Of a stretch of DNA of 64,000 bases, positions 37,277 to 49,056 are shown piece after piece. A program made the position numbers and the translations under genes. Source of the DNA: Tetrahymena thermophila SB210 (lineage: Eukaryota; Ciliophora; Oligohymenophorea; Hymenostomatida; Tetrahymenidae); the NCBI RefSeq assembly GCF_000189635.1, contig NW_002476163.1, positions 620,001 to 684,000 of the forward strand. Direction: 5' to 3'. The notes under the pieces are model-generated. The model saw only the letters and a list, made by a program, of their open reading frames with translations. It was not told where the DNA came from and did not search any database. Positions within the stretch are counted from its first letter, which is position 1, and each line of letters starts with the position of its first letter.

Positions 37277-40200
37277 ATGCCTTATTACGAAGTTCTTTTT
37301 TATGTAGAATTCATAGGAAGAAATGCTTTAGCGCTTTTAATGTTACTAGTCTTATTTAAGAGATTTAGCATGATGTAGCAAATGGGTAAATCTAGTATTG
37401 AGGTTAGAAATATAACACCAGCCTCTTACATGATAAGATTTTTTCTGCTTTTAAGTCATTGCATTTTAACGCTTTTAGAAATATTGCTTTATTATTCAAC
37501 GGATGAGCTTGATGATCATCCATTCAATTTTTATAAATTTAGCTGGACTCAAGCATTTTAAATATCAATTTACACTTTTCAAATTTTTGTAATGAGAAAG
37601 GAGTATCGAAGATAAGTTTCTTATATGAAAATGCACTAAATCTATTGGATTTTAGACTTATTATTATATATTCTTCTATTCATTGCAGTAATAGAGAAGG
37701 TAATCACTTTTTCACTTGATTTAACCTTAAATTCTTACTAATAATAATTTTTAAGATTATTCGCTAGTTTATAAAGCTTGTATGTATTTTACAGCAAAAG
37801 TAAATTAGCTATATTCGCTTGAAAAGAGCATTAATTTTAAAAAAATAAATTACAGCTAATAGAAAAATAAATAAAATAGCAAGAAAATTTTATGTTACAA
37901 ACTACTCAATCCATAAGAGTGTTTATAAATAAATAAGTCTTTTACTAAATATATACTACAATTTATTGATCTTTTTTAAATTAAAACATATTTTTCTAAT
38001 TCGTAAAAGATGTCACATGAAAAGCTAACTCTCCCAATCTCTATTCTTGTAGTCAAAGTGCTTTTAGTAATATTCTCCTTTTTTGGTAATCAAAATAGCA
38101 TGATGCTACTCGAAAAATCGTTTTTAACTTAGGCAACTAAATATCTTGTTGACTTACCCTCAACAACAGCTCGCAGTGGGATGAAAATTATCTCAACTTT
38201 AAACACACAGTGTAAGCAGAATCATTCATTTTAAAATAAAAAATTTAATAAAAGATAAACAATATGAATTAATATAAAAACCTCATTGGATACTGGTTTA
38301 TATTACTAAAAGTATAAAATTTACATCCGAAAAATAATAACAAAAATTATCTTTAAAGAATATTTTAAGATAAATTTTTGGATAGCAATAAACAAAACAA
38401 AAAATATTTTTTTATTTTGAGTTGAAAATATTTTTTTAATTTGATAAAAATTGTTTTTTTGAGTTGTTTGTTGAAAAATTCAGATTTGAAAACTTTAGAA
38501 GAGTGAATAACTCATACGAATTTATATTAAAAGTTATTGACTGATTTTTATTACTTTAAAACATAAAATTTTTTAAATATCTAAAAAAAATTAATTTTTT
38601 TTTAATGGAAAAATTTAATTAGAGGATAAATCAGCTCATAGCCCAAAAAAATCAATAAAAAGTTCTTTTTCTATTCAGAAGGAATAGGATAACCGTATTA
38701 AAGTAAGAGTGAAATACTAATTTGAAATAAACAAAAAAGGAGAAGTGGAATATATTGTAGAATGCCATGACTACTTGAAACAGGGAAACAAAGTTGTCAT
38801 TAAAAAAAATATGCAAGAATTTCTGCAGCTGTAAAGGGATATAAATTCAATAAAAAACCCTTTGAATTTAACTAATTTTTCCTACGTATCTTCATAAATC
38901 TAAAATGAAACCCACAAAAAGAACTAATAAAATATACTAGAAAAAGAATTAGTGGCAAGAATCGAAGATAACTTGCCAACAATTATTTGTACAGATAGAT
39001 AAATGCTTGAAGATAATAACTAAAACAATTTAGATGAACTAAAGATAGAAGAAAACGCTTTTAAGCAAATTCTTTCACTACAAAAATATTTAGATTACGT
39101 CACAAAAGAATTTTATTTCGAAGAAGCCTTTTTAGTTAAATTTTTAGGCTTAACTCGCAAGTAATACTATATTGAAGTCAGCTAACTTTAAGGTAAATAC
39201 TCATTTTTCTCTCAAATATTATGCTTAATGCTTTTTTAACTAATTAAAATAGCTTAAGATTGCTTTTACCAAAATGAAAACGAATTCATCCAATTCAAAT
39301 AAGATTATCCAAAGCTTAAAAATACTTTATCCTTAAGTCTGATTACTAAAGTGACTCTCGAAACTTTAGGAAACATTAAGAATGACGGTGTAACTTATTA
39401 TCAGCTAGTACTAAGGAAGTAAAAGTTAAATTCTGGTTTGTGTTTGCCTAGTTACAGTCAACCCTTAAGATACACAGATTTCTGCAATTTCTATAAAGCT
39501 TTATAAAAAGAAATTTTCCCTATAAGACTGCCTGAATTCCCTCCTAAATCTTTACTTAATGACAAAGAAACTATGTATTAAAGGAAGCATTAATTGCTAA
39601 AGTTTTTTAGTATTATTTATAATGAAAATATTTATTTCTGTAAAACTCTATTTAGCTTTTAAAACTGCTTTTCGGATTACATGGTGCAGCAAGCTTAATA
39701 AATAAATAACGATCTATTTTAGTATAGAGTTTAGCTTTTAGGAAAGTATTTGAATTCGTCGAAGTAATTCCTGTTCAGATTATATCCTAAGCGCAAATAA
39801 GCACAAACATTTTATATAGTAAAAAGGTAAAAAATTTTTCTTTAAATTTGAAAAAGTAAATTAATATATAAGCAATCAAAAAATTTGAGTAACTTTTTTA
39901 GTAACAAAAAATATCTATGTGTAATTGTTTTTTTAACATATAAAAATAAATAACTTTTAATATAAATAGATTCAAAGACATAATCAACTTGCACAAAGAT
40001 TTAGAACTCTATTACACTAATTTACTATAATATTTAGTATAATAGGCATACTAGGAGTTTAAAGAAAAATAGTTGAATGTAGAGATAGACCCTTAGAATA
40101 ATCCTCAGCTTTTAGAAGAAAAAAATATATTAAAAGAGATTAAAAAAACAATAAAAATACCTAACAAACCAAAAAATATAAACGATTGTGCTTAATATTT

Positions 40201-40360
40201 GTAAGAAATATTAGATTGCAACATCTACCACAAATGTATAAGTTTTAGACAGTTTTTATTCAGATTTGAATATTTAGAAGAAATGCTGAATGAAAACGCT
40301 AATTCGTCGGTATGCTTTTCAAATAGGGGACAGTCGTATGAAGATGAAAAAAATTTATGA
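37277..40360 (+). CDS. Polytopic membrane protein with three PX-like domains
   Basis: Exons I trust are 37277-37699, 38623-39192, 39253-39826 and 39970-40360; coding also lies between about 37755 and 38211, but its splice sites are unresolved. Exon 1 encodes about four hydrophobic segments (ALALLMLLVLF, YMIRFFLLLSHCILTLLE, WTQAFQISIYTFQIFV, YWILDLLLYILLFIAVI); a fifth, ISILVVKVLLVIFSFFG, lies near 38050. Three PX-like modules follow. PX1 has NMQEFLQLQRDI, LPTII and YLDYVTKEFYFEEAFLVKFL. PX2 has RYTDFCNFYKALQ, LPEFPPKSL and QRKHQLLKFF. PX3 has FYIVKRFKDIINLHKDL and CAQYLQEILDCNIYHKCISF. PX domains bind phosphoinositides on endomembranes, so a role in membrane trafficking or lipid recognition is likely. 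PX2 keeps the Pro-rich LPxFPPK loop; PX1 and PX3 are divergent and may not bind lipid. The membrane plus multi-PX arrangement is not one I recognise as standard. Confidence 0.75.
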
Positions 40361-41356
40361 GATTGAAAAAGGAGAAGAAGAGTAGCATAAATTTACTTTA
40401 CAAATATATTTATTTATAATAAATAACTACCTAAATATATAAAAATAACAACATAACTAATCATAATAAAGTTCATTTTCTAATTTATAATTTACTAAAA
40501 AGTTTTTGTTACTACACTTTAATAATTAATTAAATGAAATTAACATATTTATTATTAATAATATGAAATTAACATTTTTATTTGTTTGCATGATGTATGA
40601 AGAAAGAATATGAAAAAGATTTTAATTAACAAAATACTTAAAAGCAACTATTCATTTTAATATATTTCAAATACATTTATACAAATTCTATTATTTATTA
40701 ACTTTTTTATATAGTTTTTTGCTAAAATAATTTATTTATTTATTTATCATTTTATTTTACCATTTTATTTTTTTATTTTTTATAGAACTAAAAATCTTAA
40801 AGCAAGATCTAAATTTTTATTATCTTATTGAAAAAAGTATCTTTTTTATTAAACTAAAACCTTACTTATAAATATAAAAACTAATTGTAAAATGATATAT
40901 TTGTTAATTTTCAATTTAATAACACTAAATCTTAAACGTAAATTTTGAATATATCTATCTATATATTATATGAAAGGTTTGCTTGAATTAGATTTGAATT
41001 AATAAAATATATATACATTTTATTTACATTTTAAAAATATTTAATATATTTACAGAATAGAATATTATTAAATTTTTATAATAATTAATTATTATTTTAA
41101 ATTAATTTTATATTTATAGTATTTTTATTTATTTATTGACTTACTGATTTTTAATAATGTAAAAGCTGAAAGCAAATTTATAGAGCTTTTTATTTCTTCT
41201 TAAGAAAAATTCAGTTTTTAATTTAACTAAGATATTTACTTCTTTAGATTATTCGAAAATTATATTTTTTTGTACAAAAGAATAAATTTAGTTTAGTTGA
41301 AATTACTTTTTTTACCTTTTAATAATTTTCTAAAATTTGAGAAAGGTAGCACATTT
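40361..41356. other. Intergenic region between convergent genes
   Basis: About 1 kb of AT-rich DNA between two gene 3' ends, with an ATTT run near 40730-40755. No gene was seen. Confidence 0.6.
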
Positions 41357-44300
41357 TCAATTTTCCTCATATGAATAGTTATCATAGTTGTTAAAATGAT
41401 TATTCATCATCATCATTTTTTGTTACTGATTATACATAAACTAATTCCCATAATTATCCTAATAATCAAAATTTTGGTCATAGTTATTATTATTGTAGTT
41501 GTTGTTGTTGTTTAAATTATTGTTAAAAAACTATCTTTATGAAAAATCTTCTGATTTATTTAATTTTGTTTGCCTTTTTTATTGCTACACACCTTCTTGT
41601 CTGTTTTATTTTAAGTTGGTAGCTGTTCTAGCACTATTTAAATAGCCTTAAGTCTTTTTGTTTGAAAGGCTGCGATTTTATTATTATGTGTTAGTTGTGT
41701 TTTTTAAGTTTCTATTTATGTTATTACTACTCAAGTTCTTATTTGGTGTTACATTTTTCTTTGCTAAATAAGAATTACTTGGGCTTTGGATATTAGTAAA
41801 TGTTTTGTTAGAAAAGCTGCCAGCTTTGTATTTAATAGATTAACTAGATTATTTAGAAACAGGAGAATACATTTGGGTGGTTTAATTAATAGAGTATGAT
41901 TTATTGTTATTACTTATTGTTGTTTTATCTAATCCATTATTACTTCTTGCAGTTTTCATTTACATAGCTAATTCGGCATTTCTTTATTCTTTATTAAATT
42001 GCTACTTAGTTGTCTACAATTGTAGCTAATTTACCTAATTTTATTTAGGTTTTCCAGCTAATACTCTATTTTATTGCTAATTATTTTGAAATCTATTATT
42101 AGGTGATAGTGTTTGGTTATTATTATTCTTATTGTAAGGAGATCTGCTTTAATTTTAATAATTATTTTCATTTCTATTTTACTAATTTACATTTCTATTT
42201 TACTGATTTACATTTCTATTTGTTTTTGGGATAGTTTTATTTTAAGCTTGACTACTGTAGTCATTATTCATTAAGACCTCTGGAGAGCTTTTACTTTGAT
42301 GATGATCATATTATTCTATTTGTTAAATTATAAAAATTAAATTAAATATTAAATTTTTAGAATTTTTTACAGCTCATATTTTCTTCTAGGAGAGGCAAGA
42401 AATTCTCAAAATAAGTGTATAAAAGTCTTAATTTTTAAAAACCACAAACTGTCTAATATTTGATTTTCTCTACATTTTAAGGAAAATCATCAAAAAACTC
42501 TTAAGTAGTAACATCTCCAAAGATATCATTTCCTTCATTATCGTATTTAACAAACTCAATTAAATCATTGAGTCTTCCTTTTAAAATCACAACTAAATTC
42601 TCATGTTCAATTTAAGATAAGTTAGTATTCTTTCTTTAATTTTAAAGCTACTTTATATCATTTAAAACTTACTGAATTTCCATTTTTTAAACTTCTTAGC
42701 TGTGATCACTATTAATACTTGGTCTTTTATTTTAGTTAAGATTTTACTATTGTTGCTGGGTATATTGCTACTGAGGCTATATTTATTGCAATTGCTATTA
42801 CTATTGCTATTACTTTTGTTATTTTAGATTTTCTATTTTAAAATCAGTAATTTCTTGATCTAAAATTTCACTATATTTATTGTTACTACCATTTGTTTAG
42901 TTATAATTTATGTCATTTATACTAGGATCATATTAAACGCTTTGATCAGACATTTACTTTTCAGTTTTTTCTTTTTGAATTTGATTTCTTCCGTTTTGAT
43001 AAGTTGGATTATTTGAAATATCTTATATGTGTTATTCATCATAGTAATTTGTTTGGTTGTTCCTACTACTTAAACTATAATTAAGATTATTTGTATTCTA
43101 GTTAGTTATATTTTGGTTGCTTTGATGCAGCACGTTCTTGAAATTTGCAATTTCTATGCTTGTATTGTTTTTAACTTATGTCCCATATTAGGTTGTATCA
43201 TTCTATTAAAAATTATTTTAGCCCTCTTTTTTTATTGTAGAAGCTTCTTACTGAGCTGCTAATTTGCTTAATTAGTCTGGACTTATGCCATCTCCTACGA
43301 TATTAAGAATGGTTTCAAAATTAATCTCCTCTGGCTTATTTTATCAAAAAAATTAATTATTAATAATCAAAATTTTTTATGTTTTTAAATTTATTTCATT
43401 AGTAAAAAATTACTGAAAATTATGGATCTTCACTCAATAGAATTAAATTTTTTGGTTTAGGAGTAACAAAATTGTGTTATTTATTCCCTGATACGAATTA
43501 GTCCTCTATCGAATAACTTATGTTTCTTGCAGCTTCTCTTGCTAAAGGAGAGATTTAATTGAAAATCATTTCATTTTAAAGCTTTTGCTGTGGGCTTGAA
43601 TAATTAATGCGCCCTCCTAAAAATGTTTCATAATGATCTTTTTATAATTATTTAGGAAGCTTTAAACTGTTTCCCTGATACATCTGGGGTAACAGTAAAC
43701 CATCTATATTATTTTTAAAAGCAGTAGTAGGTATAAAAATATTTTGATCCTCTTCTTTCATCATTTAATCAGGTAAATCCTAATTAAAAAAAAAAATTAC
43801 AAATAATTAAATAAATAAAAAAAGCTAATTAAAAAAATTAAGTTAATAAATACCTTAATTTTATCAATAAATGCTTCTGAGTAGTCAGATTAGATAAATT
43901 AATCTATTTAGGAGTCTTGATTATTAAAATTTTTGATTGGTTTCCACTTATTGACTACTTGATTCTACTTCTATGACTTATTTTGATTCAATTAGAAAAA
44001 ATCAAAATTTTTTGCTAAAGGGTCTGCTTTTCTTTTAGTGTCCTATTTTTAATCTTCCAAAATATCCTAATAAAAATTCATGTCTTATTCTCTTTCTGGC
44101 TACTTAACAGAATTCTTTTCAAGGAATTTATCCATTAATTTCTGACGGATATCTTCTTCTTATCTTGAGAAAAAATTTTAATAAGGAGTTATCAATGAAC
44201 TGCTATTGTTTTAAGTTTCACTTTATTCCTAATATTTATTTTCATTGCTTTTATTTACTAGAGCATCGTCTTACTTTTGGTTCAAAAAACTATTGTTTCT

Positions 44301-45210
44301 GTTTTAAATTTAATCGTTTTTCTTAACTTTAGAATAAATGTTTTCAGACAATTGTAATTGCTCATCCAGAGATTCTTAATATTATTTTATTTGTTTCTAT
44401 TAAATAAATAAATAAATAATAATTAATTAATTTGTTAATGTGCCTAAATAATTTATTGATAGAACAAATAAATAAAGATTTACCTAAACTTATTCATTTA
44501 AAGTAGGGTCTGATGTTTCCAAATTTATGCCTACATACTATTAAATTAACGGAGTTGCTTTGTCCACTTTTTTAACAAATAAATGATAAATAAAAATGAA
44601 TCAATCCTTTATTTTTTTGAGTCAAATAAAAGGAAATTTAAATTTAGTTTTAGGTTTTATTAACAAATTAATTACATAACTATTTATCTAAAATGATAAT
44701 TCCTGGCTACTTGAATTTTCTTTCAGTTATAGTAGAAGATTTATTTGTTGCTGATATATTTAATAACTCTTGCTAAATAGTTTCAAAATTTACAGGGGCA
44801 TTATCTATTTAAAAAACTGATTCTAATTATGATTTATTTTTAGCGCTATTCTGTTGTTGGTTCATTATCAATTTTTCTTCTTTTTGTTCATTCTCTTTCT
44901 AATAATTCATTAAAACTTAAGATTAATAAGCTATGGAGTTTGGTAACCCACTTTATTTAATTTATGAGAGCTTTTATCTTCTTTATATACCACCTTTAAA
45001 TTTATTTTTAAAAGATTTCAGTTAAAAAACTAAATTTTTAGAAGGCTAAAAAACATGATTAACATTAATATTAAAATTAATCCTTAAAGATATGTTAAAC
45101 GTTAATAAAGATAAAATACTCCTCTTTATTTGCTTGAACTCATCATAATTATTAATTTCTTCTTTTTCCTTATTCTCTTGATTCTAAGGAGCATTCATTT
45201 AAGATTTCAT
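41357..45210 (-). CDS. Large Q/N-rich low-complexity protein
   Basis: Seven exons with consistent phases: 45210-45120, 44993-44676, 44566-44484, 44396-43854, 43779-43414, 43334-42443 and 42315-41357; 1083 residues, ending YDNYSYEEN before TGA 41359-41357. I do not recognise it. The protein is Asn/Gln/Ser-rich, with a Lys/Glu-rich first third, a poly-Gln stretch at about 42780-42840, two near-identical Asn/Arg/Val repeats (TAA AAT AGA AAT GTA AAT) at about 42170-42215, and a basic Asn-rich C-terminal third. No membrane segment or catalytic motif was seen. The frame runs upstream of the chosen ATG to an acceptor-like TTTTTATAG at about 45248; an added first exon encoding Met-Asn near 45556 would fit in phase, so the N-terminus may be ten or so residues longer. 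The exon 6 donor (GTTTTT) is atypical but phase-consistent. Confidence 0.78.
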
Positions 45211-46006
45211 TAACAAATTCTAGAATGGATTCTCTATAAAAATAATTTTTATGTTCTTAGCTAATATGACTTATATATTTAGTTATTTTAGTTTTAATAT
45301 TAAATTATAATTTATGATTGAATATTAATCAATCAATCTTTTTACTTACTTATTAACAATTATAAAATCTCAATTTAATAATTTTAGAAAAAAGTAAATT
45401 CCTTTTATTGAATTAATTTTTTCCTTTTAAATAACTCTATTTTCGAAATTGCACATAAAAAACAATCGAAAATAGATATTTAACAACAAATAAATATTTA
45501 TATTATTTATTTACCTTAGAAAAAAAATATAAAACTTATAATTAACCATTCATATTCAAACAATTCTAATGATTAACCTACAAAGCTTACAAATTTATTT
45601 GCTTAACAATAGCCAGAAAAGAAATTTTATTAAAATTATTTTAATTATTATTTTTCCTATTCAAGTTTTAAAGTTAAATTAATTTAAACATCCAAAATAA
45701 ATTGAGGCAAATATTTTTATATTTATTTTTTACAAGTATATTTTTTTTAAATATATTTTTATTGAAGAAATTTCAATAATATTTATAAAATTATCAATCC
45801 ATAAATCTAATTTATTACAAATAATTATTTATTAATTAAATGAGCTAATTAGTTTGTGTTATTAGATGAAAATATAGTATAAATTTTTAGAAAATTTGCT
45901 TATAGACTCTACTAATTTAACTAGAAATTTTAATTTTTTTTAAAGATATATTTTCATTAAATTTAATCAATTTAGTAAAATTGTATAAAGAATAAATTAA
46001 ATAGGG
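45211..46006. other. Divergent intergenic region
   Basis: About 0.8 kb between divergent genes, expected to hold both promoters and perhaps a short 5' exon of the Q/N-rich gene at about 45550. It is otherwise featureless AT-rich DNA. Confidence 0.55.
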
Positions 46007-47032
46007 ATGATAAAAAGCTCATTTGTTAAGAGTGATAAGAATAAAGCTAAGGATGATTTAAATAAGGCCTTTTTTGGTCATGCTGAATTCGATGCTATTT
46101 TTTCTAACTCAATAAAAAAAGGAACAACTATTTTGATAGAAGAAGATTATCCTACTTCAATGCATGTTTCATTTAATAGATATTTTGTAGGATGTGGTTT
46201 TCATTTAGAATAAAATTGTTTTGTTTATGATGTCTTCCCAAAAAGATGGTATGATATGATTCCAGTTAAGAGCACTAGCGAGGAAAAAAGAGAGTAAGAA
46301 AAGTTAGCCATATCCAAGTAAAAGGAAGAAAATAAAATTGCTTGGAGATATAACCACATGACCATTAAATTAAAAGAAGAGGCCCTCTCAAAGGACATTC
46401 CACGTTTAGATCTTAGTCGTAATGTTGCAGATAAAGAAAAAGTCAAAAACTTATTAATTTCTAAGGATATAAATTAATTTGGCAATTTGAAAGAACTTTT
46501 GGATGATATTTGCAATTCTCTACAAAACTCATTTTCAAGTGAAAACGATACAAAATTAAAGAAAATTTGTATCACAAACTTATTTGGAAACTTCTCAAAA
46601 ATTAAATACACAGATTAAGAACTTATAAAATTTTTATATGCAATTAAAACTATTACAAGAGCTTCTCATATGCTTTTAGTTTTAACTATTCCTCCTACTA
46701 TATCAGAAAAGCTTAAATCTCTATTCTATATGAATTTTGATTTGGTTATTAAGCTTGAACCACTCTTTGAAAATACTGAATTCCTTGATTTTAATGGAAT
46801 GCTCCATATCCTTAAATATCCTCAAATAAATAATTACTTAAACTTCAAACTAGATACTTTAACATGGGGTCTTAAAGCCTCTTCCAAAAAAAGAATTGAA
46901 ATAGAAAAACTTTATCTACAACCACCAGATCAAGATAACATTAATGCTGATAATGTTTATAAAGAAGAAAATAAAACTCAAACTATTATATGCAGTAACA
47001 AGCCTTCTGGAAAAACAGATCTCGATTTTTGA
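46007..47032 (+). CDS. ELP4: Elongator complex subunit Elp4 (PAXNEB)
   Basis: Single exon, 341 residues, TGA 47030-47032. Family landmarks are clear: GTTILIEEDYPTSMH near residue 40, which replaces the canonical Walker A (Elp4 keeps a RecA fold but lacks the P-loop); a VFPKRW segment; the WRYNHM motif (the Elp4 'W-R-Y' stretch); KICITNLFGNF; the beta strand ASHMLLVLTIPPT; and FDLVIKLEPLF followed by GMLHILKYPQINN near the end. Elp4 with Elp5 and Elp6 forms the hexameric RecA-like ring of Elongator, which supports wobble-uridine modification of tRNA (mcm5/ncm5) in the cytoplasm. The length is close to the short end of the family; the N-terminal leader is reduced. Several Gln codons are TAA, so the gene looks split under the standard code. 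Elp5/6 are not in the window. Confidence 0.94.
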
Positions 47033-47748
47033 AATAATTTTATAAACAATTCATTAATTATATTTTCATTTAAAAAGTGTTTTTAAATATTTATCTATAC
47101 AACATTAGTTAATTTGTATTATTTTTCACATAAAAAATTTCGCTAAACTAATTGTCTTTTGATCATAGAATTTATAGCCAAATATAATTCCCTATGTTTT
47201 GTTTAATTCTTCAATTTATTACTGATTTTTATGAGCACTTTTAAAATGAGCAAAAATCAATTCTCACATTGTATTCTTTATTTATTTAGTTATTATTTTG
47301 TTTATTGAATAAAAAATTATTTTTTTTAAATTAATTCCTTTATTTTCTTTTAAAAGACAATTTTAATATGATTTAAAATTTTAATAGCCTTTAAAAATAC
47401 TTTAGTTTATTTTATTTTTTTAATAAAAGTTAATTTTTAATTGATTAATGCAAACTCAGATAAATTATTATAAATTTTATTGAATTTAAGGTACAAAAGT
47501 AATTTATTATATTTTTGAAATATATTTTTATTTACTTTTTATAAAAAAATAATAATATTTTTAAATTAATTTTATATCAAATAGGAGATATGTAATACTA
47601 TTAACTAACTAAGTAGTTTTTAATTTAAAACGGATACAAAATATAAATTCAATATAAAATTTTAAATCATTAAAAAAAGCTTTTTTAATTATTTAATAAA
47701 TCAATTAAATAAAAGCAGTTTTTGAAATTTCTACTTAAAATTAGCAAG
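47033..47748. other. Intergenic AT-rich stretch
   Basis: About 0.7 kb between two forward genes. No coding signal; it presumably holds the Elp4 3' UTR and the next promoter. Confidence 0.6.
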
Positions 47749-48768
47749 ATGAATGATTAAGAAGATGTATAAGGACTTTTGACCACTGATGAATCTCCAA
47801 CAAACTAGCAAGAATTTTTCTAGTAAAGTGATTATGTGTAGTAGCGAGGTTCATTTTAAAATACATATGCCTAGCGAGGTTATGGACTTTAGCGATTATC
47901 TACTATTGAAGAACATTAGAATGAAGATGAATTATAAGAGTAAGAAAGAATAAAAAAAGTGATAAGTACATACACTTATGTGATAGTTATTTATTTAATA
48001 GTTATAATAGTATTTGCATTAGCTTTCTTTTTGAGTGATGATTTTAGGAATTCTTTTATTGAGTTCTTTTTAAACTTTAAAAAGCCTACACCAAAAAATT
48101 TAGTGATCCTATTTTTTATTGGTGTAATTATTAAGATTACTGGCTTCCCTATCTCTATTTATGAATTAACTGTCGCATATATTCAATAAGATTTTATATT
48201 ATCTGTGTGCTTGTTAACTTTAGCTAAAACAACAGGATGCTATGTTTCATTCTTAATTTCAAGATATAGATTTTCTAAAGATGCTCTGTTTTGGATATAA
48301 ACAGTGAAGGAACTAAAAGTTATAGATGTTTCTGTTTAAAAATATCCATTTAAGATCTCTTTTTTAGTAAGATTTATGTGGCTACCGATTGTGGTTAAAA
48401 ATTACGGTCTTGGATTATTTAAAATAAGTTCTATTTAGTTTTTAATACCAACAATGTTGCACACTAGCATAAAGTCATCATTTTTAACTTATATAGGAAT
48501 AAATCTTTCTAATTTTTATGATATTGTTTCTGGTAAAACCTTAGCTGATAATATTTATATAAGAATACTACTTATATTGCTAGGTCTTATACTATTTGTA
48601 ATACTCTTTTTTATTTGTAAGAAAGAATACAACCTACTTGAAAAGGAATATGAAGAAAAAGAAAATGAAAGAAGAAGATACTCCAACATCACATCAGATG
48701 TGTCTTCACAAAATAATACTTAAATATCTGGCTAATAATAGCAATAACAACCAAATTAATAAAATTGA
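47749..48768 (+). CDS. VTT-domain membrane protein (Tvp38/TMEM41/VMP1 type)
   Basis: Single exon, 339 residues, TGA 48766-48768. An 84-residue Gln/Glu-rich cytosolic leader, much of it from TAA/TAG codons, precedes a hydrophobic segment (YVIVIYLIVIIVFALAFF). Further hydrophobic segments follow: LVILFFIGVIIKITGFPISI, then a stretch around ILSVCLLTLAKTTGCYVSFL, a region with RFMWLPIVVKNYGLGLF that matches the conserved VTT 'R-x-x-P' turn, and a last TM (ILLILLGLILFVILFFI) followed by a Lys/Glu-rich tail. VTT proteins (SNARE-associated Golgi protein family) are in the ER/Golgi, and VMP1/TMEM41B are lipid scramblases. The RFxxLP motif and re-entrant TGFPIS-type loop support the family, though divergence leaves the exact subfamily open. 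No introns. Confidence 0.88.
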
Positions 48769-49056
48769 ATAAATATAATAAATAAGCTATTAAATATAAT
48801 ATAAACAAAATATTGATAAAGCATTTACAGTTTATAAATCTATTTATAAAATTTATACCCTTTAATTAATTATTTATCATTATTTTAATGATTTTAATTA
48901 AAATATTTTGAATTTAAAAGTTAATTTAAGTTAGAACAAAATTGTTTTTAAGGTTAATTTTTATAATAATTAAAGTAAAAATCAATAAAAGTAATTAATA
49001 TCTTTTATTAAAAACATATGTTTTTTATTTGTAAATCATTCAGTATATGGATGTCT

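Noticed and set aside
46225-46446. 73-codon minus-strand frame
   Set aside because: It is antisense to the Elp4 coding region, which is conserved along its full length.
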